Both the position numbers and the translations under genes were made by a program. The notes beneath the pieces were generated by a model. It was not told where the DNA came from. It saw only the letters and a program-made list of their open reading frames with translations, and made no database searches. A DNA stretch of 64,000 nt from Massariosphaeria phaeospora (Eukaryota; Ascomycota; Dothideomycetes; Pleosporales), in contig JAADJZ010000009.1 of NCBI GenBank assembly GCA_011032825.1, forward strand, positions 868,001 to 932,000, read 5' to 3'. The first letter of the stretch is position 1, and the number at the start of each line of letters is the position of its first letter. Of the stretch, positions 10,297 to 20,358 are shown piece after piece.

Positions 10297-13200
10297 TCAT
10301 TGGGGTTCGACGATCTTCTCGTCGTCGGATTCACCAGATGGTCTAATTTTCTTGACGGTGCCGTTACTCCCGCTACGCGCTGATCGTCGGCGATGTGAGA
10401 CGACCTCCTTGCGAAGATCGTTTCTTGCCTGTTGAGCAACCGAGACGGACGCGCTCCTCGCAGAATGTGGAGGCTTCTTCGAACCCATCGTAAGATACTC
10501 CTCTTCCGAATCATCATCCTCGTCGCTATCAATCGCATGATCGCCATCATATCCAGCTGGATCGTCGGTAGGAGCGTCGAATTGGTTGTGATGAAGAGAA
10601 TCGGCCGACGCAGTAGTACCTACTACAGGAACAATCCTCATGTGGAAGCAATCGTCTAGTGCCATTGACGAACTCGCAGATATCACTGAGGCCACCGAGG
10701 GAATCGAAGGATTGGAGGTCGATTGTGACATAGAAGCAAAATGATCCTCTGATGAGCTAGAATTCAAGGGTCCGGGGCCTGCAGAGCTAAGACTGATCGG
10801 TTGATCGAGGGCACTAGAATCACGCGGAGGTGGATGCTCATGATGCTGCTGATTAAGAAAGTCCTCGACCTTTTGGCGCTGGAAATAAGTCTCGTCGTCG
10901 GGACTCGGAGGACACGCGGGTTGACCCACTGGAAGTGGACGTTGGAAGGTGGCCGAATGAGGTTGGTCGCGGTGTATATGCTCTTCTCTAACCCTCCGTC
11001 GCACAAACTCATCTTTTGCGCGACTAAATCTGTCATCCGAAGTATCACGAGCAAAAGACGGAGGAGACTTCGGGCCCATGTTCATCGTTGGACCCATTTC
11101 CAAGTCGTTTTGAGTGGCCCACGACTTGTGCAATCGAGATGAAATTGAGGAAACCGAGGACTGCCGTGACGATGCTCTCCCGAGAGGGTCACTCGTTTGG
11201 AAGTCGGCGTAGTTGGGCGATGGAGCCCTGACATGGGTAGGTGACAGTTCTTTGAGAATGTCTGGCTGATCAACTTCACCAGATGCCATAGCTGTGCTTA
11301 TGGCTATACTGGGTGTGCCATGCGGATCGTCATCTGAGCTATTCAGTCGGTCAATAGATTTGGCTCTGTGATGTTCACGCGATGGTTTCAGCAGCCTTTC
11401 TCTACTCCGCACGCTGTTCACAAATCGGCGTGGTACGCCTCCGAATATCCCACCGAGATTGGAACCTCCTGGGGTGTCTAGAGCGGTTGGCGTTCCTGGT
11501 AGTACTAGTGGAATGCCTGGTGAGACTGAGCGGCCGGTCTGGGCCAAGTCCGATGGCCGTATAGTTCTGAGTGAAGAGCCCGAAGATATGGTCGAGGATG
11601 CGCGATCTGGGGCAAGAGGTCGTGATAAGGCAGTTAGAGGGGCAAGATACTCGTTACCCTCCATACTCAGTGCCGGTGACGCTGTTCGAGAACTTGGACT
11701 CTCAAAGGCCTTGAACCGCTCTTTTGCCTCCGGGCTCGCGGTCACGCTTTGTGAGAGTGGGTGATCGCTTTCCCTAGACCTGCTTAGCGCTTCGAAGATG
11801 GACTGATTGATTGCCAAGCTAGGCCGACGCCCTTCCTGGCTCACAGTACTGCTGGAGGAGTGCGCACTTATGTTGTGCGTCGGATCTGGGCTGGTTGCAG
11901 AGCTTTGTGCGCGCCTCCTAGGCCTTGAACCCCCCCGCGTAAATGTTTTAAGTCCTCCCTGAACCAAATCTATGCCTTTCTTGACACCCGATCGGACGCG
12001 ATCAATGAGAGTGATGGGAACGACAGCCATCTCAAGATCATCTTTTGAGATCTCAATCCTCCTTCCTTGAGACGATCTGTCGGGATCAGTTTCTTCCACC
12101 CAAGCTGTGTCGAGGCCATCAAGCAGCCACGGATGGCGCTTGATTTCCTTAATCGGTATTCTTTTCCGCACGTCTTTGACAAGCAGTTTCTTGAGCAGGT
12201 CTCGCAGGTTTTCGTCGACTTCTTCGTACTCGAGATCGTGCGGGGCCCTCTTGTGTGCGGTCGTTGGATATCCTCGACCGTGTGAACTAGGTCGAGACCC
12301 AGCTGGCTCCGCTACAGCCTTCAACCGGTATCTTGGTATATATGGCTCGGTTTCGCTGATTATCTTCATTAGAACGAACGTGTTGTGCTCGTGAAAGGGT
12401 ACACGGCCGTAAACTAGGCAGTACAATGTCACTCCGAGAGCCCAAATATCGATCTTATTCGTCACAGGGTGAGGGTCGGCATCCACTTCCGTGTTGCACA
12501 ACTCTGGAGCATAAAACGCGGGAGTACCGACAGTCTTCGCCAACTCAACAGCCTCATCAGCATCTGGCACGTCTGATTCAGAATGATCCCCACTGCTCTC
12601 CTCAGCTTTCGGTCGTCCAAGATAAGACACACCGAAATCGGACATCTTAATGCGATGCTCCTTGGTCTGGAGCAAGTTTGCCGGCTTTATATCGCGATGT
12701 ATGACCCCCTGAAAGTGGAGATACTCTAGCCCGAGAACAGTGTCCCTGAACGTCTCGCGTGCGGCATCGATCGTCATCAAGGGGACGTAATGGAAGTGCT
12801 CAGGGACTTCATCTTCTCCGTCCGTGAAGTGAGAAGAGTTGCTGCCTGCGAGACTAGGGGTGCGTCCTTTGAACAGTTCGGTATTGTATGCACCGTACAT
12901 GGTCCCTTCCAACTCCGTCAAGAGGTAATCTTCGTCTGGCCGGATGGTGGCCGTTGGTGTAGTTGATCGATACGCGGTCTCCATGTTGCTCTCGTAATGG
13001 CTACCAACGTCCTGCCGTTGCATAAATTCGGGACGACCCGCGTGTCTGTCTTCACTATGCCCAAGAGCTCGACTACTACGACCGGTCTCGGAATATTCAT
13101 CTTCCGAGGCACCGCCATGCTCAAAGCTCCAGTGCTCATTTCCGACTGTGCTTTTTCTACGAAGGTAGGACTTCCTATTACGCTGGCGGTGTTGCTGTTC

Positions 13201-14616
13201 TAGTTTCTGGTGGGCAAGTTTGAGAATCTTCTCATCTTCCATGGTGGCGTTGTCATTATCGAATATTCCTGCAGATTCTCGCTGGTAACGGCGCCATTCG
13301 ACAAGGCAAACCTCTTTAGCACCTTCTATCCGCCACTTCACTTCGCCTAATTCGACATGCTCGAGCACGATGTAGACTTTCTTTTTGGCCGGGTCATCGA
13401 TGACTTCCAACAAGCTCACAATGTTTGGGTGGCGAGCCTTCTTCAGTATGGCAATCTCTCTTTTGATCTTGTCCTCGTGACTCGTATTCTTGCCTAGCCT
13501 GCGGCGTTTTGAGTATCGATCAACAATCTTGATTGCGACAAAGACGCCAGTCTCGAGATTCCTTCCTAGCTTAACCTTCCCATGCACGCCTCGGCCTAGT
13601 TCATCAATGACCTCGTACTGATTGATGATCTTGCGCCCGGAAATGGGATCAACGTCCACGTCGGCAATGTGGGTCTCCTTGGGTGCTTGCCTGTGAGTGT
13701 AATGGAGCCAAGGGGTCGAATAAGACCCATCTTCCGGCAGCTCTTTATGGCGGAGAGGAGGAGTTTCAGGGCTGAAAAGACCCGGGCTGCTGGCCGGGGA
13801 GTTGCCGACAGTCCTTGAGCCTGATTCCATTATATCTCTGTGGCTTCCGTCTGAGAGACCGAAGCCGGGAATGTTGGAAATGGAATGCCCAGAGAAGTGT
13901 ACAGGGTGAGAACTCCGCGTGCGAAGAATATGCGGGACATGTGGGGGTGGGTATTGTTGGTAGTGTAGTGCGGAGTAGGCCTGGTTGGGATAAGTTGGCC
14001 CATCCCTTAGCTGCTTCAGAGAGGACGTGTATATACTGATGGGGTCGACCGAGTTCGCCCTCACCGTAGCAACGCTCCCCGTAGACGCGCTGGAATGGTC
14101 CCTTTGAAATATCGGGCGGTCGAGTTGTCCTGCAGGTGAAGGGTGGTCTATACTGAGAGCCCGCGGAGACTCTGTGGCGTGCACAGGGGTGGCAGACGCA
14201 TTCACTATAGATGTAGGCGGAGGGTCGGTCGATGCGGAATCAGATCGTGGCAGGTTGGACGAATAAGGTCGGAGGGGTTGGGGCGAGAAGTAACTGGGTT
14301 CAGCCTCGAAATCCGGCAGCGGTTGACCTGCAATGACGGCATCAACACTACCGGAGGGCACCTCTGAGCGCGGTGTGTGGTCGGACTCTTCTCCCAAGCG
14401 CACTGTTTGGCCCGCGAATCCCTCATCATGTTCGTTGCTGTGTGCCGGCCAGTTCGCAGGCGTGAGCGATGGCCTTGTGCTCTGTGTGGACTGTTCCTGC
14501 GCCCCTCCCAGGTTGGAGTAGCACACAGCGGACACAGGCGAGTTTCGTCCCGTGGCTTCAAGGCGTGGTTGCACGCCGGCTGTCAGGTCTGCATTGGCGT
14601 CACCCATAACGACCAT
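10297..14616 (-). CDS. CaMKK/Snf1-activating-type Ser/Thr protein kinase (Ssp1/Sak1 class)
   Basis: An intronless 1439-aa frame. A 330-residue disordered Ser/Pro-rich N-terminus leads to a kinase domain at about 333-830. The glycine loop is ELGRGVHGKVKLG and the ATP lysine is in VAIKIVDRY (about 362). The catalytic loop is HRDIKPANLL (about 638), followed by MSDFGVSYLG (about 658) and WALGVTLYCLVYGRVPF. GVSYLG after DFG and the RPKAEESSGDH-type segment near the activation loop resemble CaMKK/Ssp1/Sak1 kinases, which phosphorylate the activation loop of Snf1/AMPK-type kinases. An insert of about 190 residues splits the N- and C-lobes between the hinge (LEHVELGEVKWR) and the next helix (TIDAARETFRDTVLG). 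I have seen such inserts as a feature of filamentous-fungal members. The 600-residue C-terminal tail is disordered, with an acidic patch near the end. Choosing 14616 uses the most upstream ATG; MGDANAD three codons later is an alternative. Confidence 0.88.
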   Translation of the reverse strand: MVVMGDANADLTAGVQPRLEATGRNSPVSAVCYSNLGGAQEQSTQSTRPSLTPANWPAHSNEHDEGFAGQTVRLGEESDHTPRSEVPSGSVDAVIAGQPLPDFEAEPSYFSPQPLRPYSSNLPRSDSASTDPPPTSIVNASATPVHATESPRALSIDHPSPAGQLDRPIFQRDHSSASTGSVATVRANSVDPISIYTSSLKQLRDGPTYPNQAYSALHYQQYPPPHVPHILRTRSSHPVHFSGHSISNIPGFGLSDGSHRDIMESGSRTVGNSPASSPGLFSPETPPLRHKELPEDGSYSTPWLHYTHRQAPKETHIADVDVDPISGRKIINQYEVIDELGRGVHGKVKLGRNLETGVFVAIKIVDRYSKRRRLGKNTSHEDKIKREIAILKKARHPNIVSLLEVIDDPAKKKVYIVLEHVELGEVKWRIEGAKEVCLVEWRRYQRESAGIFDNDNATMEDEKILKLAHQKLEQQHRQRNRKSYLRRKSTVGNEHWSFEHGGASEDEYSETGRSSRALGHSEDRHAGRPEFMQRQDVGSHYESNMETAYRSTTPTATIRPDEDYLLTELEGTMYGAYNTELFKGRTPSLAGSNSSHFTDGEDEVPEHFHYVPLMTIDAARETFRDTVLGLEYLHFQGVIHRDIKPANLLQTKEHRIKMSDFGVSYLGRPKAEESSGDHSESDVPDADEAVELAKTVGTPAFYAPELCNTEVDADPHPVTNKIDIWALGVTLYCLVYGRVPFHEHNTFVLMKIISETEPYIPRYRLKAVAEPAGSRPSSHGRGYPTTAHKRAPHDLEYEEVDENLRDLLKKLLVKDVRKRIPIKEIKRHPWLLDGLDTAWVEETDPDRSSQGRRIEISKDDLEMAVVPITLIDRVRSGVKKGIDLVQGGLKTFTRGGSRPRRRAQSSATSPDPTHNISAHSSSSTVSQEGRRPSLAINQSIFEALSRSRESDHPLSQSVTASPEAKERFKAFESPSSRTASPALSMEGNEYLAPLTALSRPLAPDRASSTISSGSSLRTIRPSDLAQTGRSVSPGIPLVLPGTPTALDTPGGSNLGGIFGGVPRRFVNSVRSRERLLKPSREHHRAKSIDRLNSSDDDPHGTPSIAISTAMASGEVDQPDILKELSPTHVRAPSPNYADFQTSDPLGRASSRQSSVSSISSRLHKSWATQNDLEMGPTMNMGPKSPPSFARDTSDDRFSRAKDEFVRRRVREEHIHRDQPHSATFQRPLPVGQPACPPSPDDETYFQRQKVEDFLNQQHHEHPPPRDSSALDQPISLSSAGPGPLNSSSSEDHFASMSQSTSNPSIPSVASVISASSSMALDDCFHMRIVPVVGTTASADSLHHNQFDAPTDDPAGYDGDHAIDSDEDDDSEEEYLTMGSKKPPHSARSASVSVAQQARNDLRKEVVSHRRRSARSGSNGTVKKIRPSGESDDEKIVEPQ

Positions 14617-17037
14617 GAGTTCTGCGTCCTGCAGATTGGCGTTTATGAAGAGTTGTCAGGCGCTCTCTGCGCCAACGTCGGCGCAAATTTCAGCCAAACA
14701 ATACGAGCATATCAACGCGCGTGTGTCGGGACGGAATCGCTCGGCGGAAGTCTGTCAGGCGAACGGCGGCCGTCTCATGCTGGCCGGCGGGCGCGGGTGG
14801 TGGGGGTTTAGCGTCGGACAGTGGCACTCGCGCTGGTCAACAGCGGCGTCGGTGGAGGCTGCAGTATCGCTGGGAGAGGTTGTGGCGCTGTGAGGGTGGT
14901 GCCTTGGGCAGAGATGGGCTTCGGGGGGCTCGAGGGCTGCGGACGGTGGTGTGGTGACTTTTGAGTGAAGCGATAATGCGTCTCAGACTAACGTTGCGAT
15001 CGGCGGGCGCCCTCTAGCGGGCTAAGGGCTAAGGGCCAACCCAGCGGACACTGTTAGCTCCTTGCCTGTTCGGGCAACGATGGACGCGACTTATTTTTAC
15101 CTTGCAATCGTCGGCCAGGCGATGTGTGACGCTGTGCACAGAGCGGGCGGGGGACGGCACGCAACAACGAGTTTGGGAACGGCGTGCGAACGACAGCAGA
15201 CAGCAGACAACAGACAGCAGAGGGCAGACAGCAGACAGCAGAGGGCAGACAGCAGACAGCAGACAGCAGACAGCAGAGGGCAGAGGGCGGACAGCGGCGC
15301 AGACAAGCGACTCGACTCGCAGCGGCAGGATCCAGGACAAAGGCAGGCGGACGGCGGACGGCGGCAGAGAGGGGCAGGCCGCGCAGAACGAGAGGGAGGC
15401 AAGAGGCAGGGCAGGGCAGGGCAGACCAGAACTATGAAGTGAACTAACTGTTGCGGACGCGCAGCAGCAGATTTTGGATCTTTTTTCTCTCCTCCAGGGC
15501 ATCGATGCATCGATCTGCTTCGGCGTGTGCTCGCAACACTCGCGGGCGCCTTCAAAGCGGGCCACCTGCAGTGCAGCCAGTGCAGGTGCGATACAGGCGG
15601 GGCCCGAGCGCCTGTAGATAGATTGCAGATTGCTGCCGGGATAGCGTCGCGAGTACGCGCTAGTGGCTACAGCACCCTCAACAACTTGGCGGCGGGCGCT
15701 CGGTGGTCACTGCCAACCGGTGGCGCGCCCCTCCGCCACCTGCAGGCCCCAGATGGCAGAGGACAACAACGTCGGGGGGCGAGCTGGTGGGCGACGCAAA
15801 GCTGAAGGCGTCCCCTCCTACACACGCCGGCCCATCTGCCCATCCACACAGCTGCAGTGCGACCGCCCTTTGCTTCCATCGCGGACGCACCCGGGCCCCG
15901 CAGCATGTGCCAGCAGCCAGCGGACGGCGGACGCAGGACGGGCCCAACTCATAGCTCACAGCTCACGGCCGCGCACGCAGCGCTCCAGCGCCCGCCGCCC
16001 AGCATGCGGCCAGCGGGTACGTGCCTCCTCTCCAGGCCGGGCTCCACGGGTGCTACGGAGCAGTCGACGGAGTCCTGTGCGCGGAGAAGGTTAATCATTA
16101 TTATTTGGCCAGCCGCGACACCCACGAACCCACGACGCCGGGCGCTGCTACGGTCAACGGCACCTTAGCGACGCCTAAACCTCGATAACTCGCCATCATC
16201 ATGCGTCTGCCCGACTGTCCGTCGCCGCGCTCCCTTGTCCGCCCAGCAGGCCCAGCAGGTCCAGCCGCACTTCCCCAGATTTGCCCTCTCGTTTGTGGTG
16301 GTGTTGCTTCTTCGTTCCCGCCGCTGCACACCAGTTCGCCCCCTCCAAGACTGACCCCGTCGCCGCCCGCCGAGGCCGCGTGAGCCGAATGAGAGGCCAC
16401 TAATGTGCTGCTCGCATCAGTCGCATCAGATCAGCCCCTTCTGTGACGGCGAGCAGCATGCATCCCATCCAAGTCGCGGAGACCACAGCTGGACACAGCA
16501 TCGCGGAGCGGCCACCGTGAGAGCGTATCTGTGCAATGAGTCATGATTGTATCAGACTAACGAGCAGGCGCCGGTCGCTTGTGGTGGGCAGTGGGCAGTG
16601 GGCACAGACAGCAGAGTCTGCTCCGGTCGCGTCCGCGTCCGCGTCCGCGTTGGCGGCGGGCGAGAGGTGAGCAGAGGGTGAGGGTGCAGCGCGCACGAGC
16701 ACTCAACACTGCCAGTTTGCTTCGTGGATTCCCCAATCGAGCATAGTGGCCTGCCTCAATATCGGCGCCCGTGCCTGGCTGCGCTGCTGTGGCCGCCAAG
16801 CCGTCGACCAAAGCGTCGCCGTGCAGCCCAACCCTGCTGTTACGTGCAGTTTCGACCTCGGGAGCAGCACTAACGTCCCAAAGACGTCCGTGGGTCGTTG
16901 GCTAGACCCTCAACTTCGCCAGCCGCGGCGCCGTCATCCTTTTGCATCCATCGTCACCACCCCCGCCGCGCTGCAGTCAAGTCAACTGTCGACTCGACCT
17001 GTCCCGCTTACTCACGGCGGCTACGACTAACTGCTCC
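14617..17037. promoter_or_regulatory. 2.4-kb divergent 5' region with low-complexity DNA
   Basis: Lies between the kinase start (minus) and the GPI10 start (plus), so it must contain both promoters and 5' UTRs. It is GC-rich and low in complexity: a CAGACAG minisatellite (15192-15296), GCAGGGCAGGGCAG runs near 15410, and (GTCCGC)n at about 16628-16650. Many apparent frames arise only from this repeat composition. No tRNA or conserved gene was found. Confidence 0.5.
15192..15296. repeat. CAGACAG-type minisatellite
   Basis: About 105 bp of 7-bp units (GACAGCA) interspersed with AGAGGGC variants. The composition is purine-rich on the plus strand, with long runs lacking T. Unit order is irregular, as in a replication-slippage array. 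It lies about 0.6 kb upstream of the kinase start. Confidence 0.85.
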
Positions 17038-19210
17038 ATGTCCGCACGCCCGGCCTGCGACGACGCTGCAAGAGCCCCGAGCAACAACACCTATCGTGCC
17101 TCGACGCTAGGCGTTCTTGCGTCGTTGCTGGCCTTCCGCATCGTGAATGCATTGACGCTGCGCACCTTCTTCCAGCCCGACGAGTTCTTCCAAGCCCTCG
17201 AGCCAGCATGGCAGCTTGCGTTTGGCCAGGACAGCAATGCCTGGATCACATGGGTAAACCCTTCTGCTCCGCTGCACTTCTGCTTGCATTGCGCTCCACA
17301 GTCATGCTGTTCTCTGTCCTCATTCGCGCCTCCGCTGTCTTTTTTTGTCTGACCGTGCGTGCAGGAGTGGAGGACACAGTTGCGCTCGTCTCTGCATCCA
17401 GCAATTTTTGCGGCAGTTTATCGGGCCACGGCAACAGTGGCAGACTTGTGTGGCTTGAGGCTGTATGATAGAGCCGAGCTCCTCATCGCTGCGCCGAAAG
17501 TGGCCCAAGCTGTGTGTGCGGCACTGCTCGACTACTACTCTTGGAGGCTTGCAGAAAAAGTCTATGGCCGAGGCAGTCGTACAGCATTGGCAACTGTAGG
17601 TAGCCGCGCTCAATCTCCGCTTGTGCTGTCAATTGCTGATATTTGATCCTGCGGCATTTTAGCTTGCCTTGTCAGTATGCAGCCCGTGGCAGTGGTTCTG
17701 CTCAACCCGGACGCTGTCCAATTGCCTCGAGACGACAGTTGCATCAACTGCAGTATACTATTGGCCTTGGCACTGGCCAGGTCCCACAGCTTCAGATAGG
17801 AAATCTCGGGATGAGGCTAAGCATGCGGCTTTGAGCCAGGACATGCTCGGCGGCACTCTGCCCCGGTGAGTACGGAAATGGAGTCTTCAAGTTCCCAAGT
17901 CTCCCTTGGACTCAGACACCAACTTGGACTCATCATCTGCTCTAGGCTACGTTTGTCGCTGCTACTAGCGGCATTTGCATGCATTTTACGGCCGACCAAT
18001 ATCCTGGTCTGGCTCTCGATAGCTCTCCCAAGTTTGTGGCAAGCTTCGATTCGGCAGCGGTACATTTTGGTTCGCGAAATCTTGCTTTGCGGGTAAGTGT
18101 CATGCGCGCATCCGGTCGACGCACGAGTCTCTCTCCCCCAATTACCGTTCAGCTGAGATTGCTAGATCCGCTGTTCTCGCTTGCTCAGTCCTATCCGACA
18201 GACTCTACTACCAGCTCTGGACCCTCCCGCCGCTACGGTTCCTGTATTTCAACATCGCCCAATCGCTGGCCGTATTCTACGGCAAGAACCGAGCGGACTA
18301 CTACCTGACAGAAGGACTGCCGCTTCTACTCACAACAGCTCTACCATTCGCGGTCGTGGGGTCATGTCAAGCACTTTCTTGGAATCCAGTGCATAATGCT
18401 GGATCCAGCTGTGCTGCGGAGGACGTGGTAGCACCCAGGATACTGTCACGCCTCGCATGGGCCTCTCTCATCGTCACCTTTACCCTAAGCCTGATCTCCC
18501 ACAAAGAAGTCCGCTTCCTGTACCCTGTCCTTCCCTTCCTCCACGTCCTTTCCGCGCGGCCCCTCTCTTCGTTCTCAGCATCCCCTGCCCTCTCTCACAA
18601 GGTGATCCTAACTACATTCCTGGCAATTAACGTACTCATTGCTGGGTACACGTCTCAGGTACATCAACGCGGGGTAGTCGACGTGTTGTCCTACCTACGG
18701 TATAAACACGAGGCACGCGTAGTATCTTTCAACTCTGGCCCCGGCAATGGCGGTAATGCCGTAGCGACAACCGTCGCGTTCCTCATGCCCTGTCACAGCA
18801 CGCCGTGGCGTAGCCATCTTGTTTACCCGCACATCGAGGCCTGGGCCTTGACCTGCGAGCCCCCACTCGATGTGCCCCTATCCCAGCGCTCGACCTACCT
18901 TGACGAAGCAGATCAATTCTACCTAAACCCTGGTCCTGTGGCTTGGCTCGAGAAGAACATGCAGAGTGTCGAAGCCGTCACCGTTAGAGGATCGCGGTCG
19001 GGCCGGCACTGGGGCAGGCTAGATCCCACGGTTAATGTGGGGGGCAAGAGGGCCTGGCCGCAGAACCTGGTGTTTTTTGAGCAACTTGAGCCGACGATGG
19101 AGAAGTTCCTCAATGGTACGTTGTACAGGCGCTGTTGGAAAGGCTTCAATACCCATTTTCATGATGACTGGAGGAGGGTCGGGGACGTGGTTGTGTGGTG
19201 TATGGACTAG
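17038..19210 (+). CDS. GPI10: GPI mannosyltransferase III (PIG-B family, GT22)
   Basis: Five exons give 613 aa: 17038-17253, 17365-17595, 17663-17865, 17946-18092 and 18166-19210. Introns are 111, 67, 80 and 73 nt, all GT-AG. The enzyme adds the third, alpha-1,2-linked mannose to the GPI precursor in the ER, using dolichol-phosphate mannose. Family landmarks are [19 protein letters not shown] near the N-terminus, [12 protein letters not shown] opening exon 2, [20 protein letters not shown] and [13 protein letters not shown] in exon 5, and the GT22 signature HKEVRF at about residue 377. Multiple hydrophobic segments fit an ER multispanning protein. The acceptor at 18165 was chosen over 18188 because only it joins the frame into [17 protein letters not shown] longer start at 16942 is possible, but the 17038 ATG gives a normal family N-terminus. 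Expected to be essential for GPI anchoring. Confidence 0.93.
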
Positions 19211-20358
19211 AAGCGGGCGACGACACGATGGACGTAGCACTTCGGTTTGTGTTTTTGGCGCTTTTTGAAAAGCCATGATACAATGCATCGCGCCCGTCCG
19301 CCATTTCACTGCCTTCTATCGTCCTATATCGAAGTGTCACACCAACAAAGCTACTCCGGGATTTCTCATCCGTAGCGGCGGACTGCGTGGAAATTATTAA
19401 AGCCCGGGATCGGACTGCTGGTCATTACTCGACCCAGGTACCTCTTGGCTCAGGGTTGGGTTGCGTTGGGTCTGAATGAAATGCCTCCTTGTTTCGTCAT
19501 CATCGTTGTTGCACAAACTGAAATTACACGTGCATCGAGACGTAGGTAGATGACCCGGGAGACTAAGTACGTCGGCCTACCTCACCTCAATACCACATCG
19601 CACAACAGCCAGCAAGACCACCAAAATGTAGTAATGAACATGAGCACGGGCACGGGAATGGCCATAGACATGGGAATCAAGACTCGCATGTTCCGAACCA
19701 CGGATTGACTTGAATTGCCATGAACCGGCCATGCACCCAACGCAACGCACAGTAGCACCGGGCCCGCTGCCATCATATGTACTTCGATGCCGAAGTCGGA
19801 TGCATCCCTCTAAACTTTTATATTCTCTCACGTCTACGGGTTCTAGTCTTCTTCTAGACATTATCTAGTATGCTGGATACAGTAGGGCTTTGTAAGGAGA
19901 AAGGCGAGAAGTTTACCTGTTGCTGAAATCTCTTATACTGGCGGGAGGATGGCGTAAAAGTCTGTCTACTGCAAAATCGTCAATGGATTATGTATGCCAG
20001 GGGAGGGGCGGAAGGGCAGTAGCACGACAGCAGAAGTAGAATTTTCACGAGTGTGGATTCCGAGTGGAACCGAGCTGAACTGAGCTGATCCGATCTGTGA
20101 AGCGCGAGCAATCAGACAGTCAGGTAGTGGCACAACAGCCCCCCGCCGAACTGAACAAAGTGCAACATTTTCACGACTGCTAATCTGATCTGATCTGACC
20201 TGACCTGTGAAACGCGAGCAATCTGGCAAATAGCAGTCGTCATATATTGTGGGTATATAATATGGACGTGCGTATGCGAGTGACTAGAGTCATATGGCAT
20301 GGCACTTGAGTCCGAGTGCGATGAGCACAATGATTATACATTATTCGAAATGTAAGTG
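19211..20358. other. convergent intergenic region
   Basis: 1.15 kb between the 3' ends of GPI10 and the DUF3984-like gene. It contains an imperfect direct duplication (20041-20113 / 20167-20223) and otherwise nothing recognisable. Confidence 0.5.
20041..20223. repeat. imperfect direct duplication with CTGATCTGACCTG-like core
   Basis: Two blocks, 20041-20113 and 20167-20223, both start ATTTTCACGA, contain a CTGATC/GATCTG run and end TGTGAARCGCGAGCAATC. They are separated by about 53 bp. The short CTGA-type words in the middle are themselves slightly repetitive. Confidence 0.75.

Noticed and set aside
15029..15565. 178-codon minus-strand Cys/Leu-rich frame
   Set aside because: Generated by the CAGACAG minisatellite; no domain.
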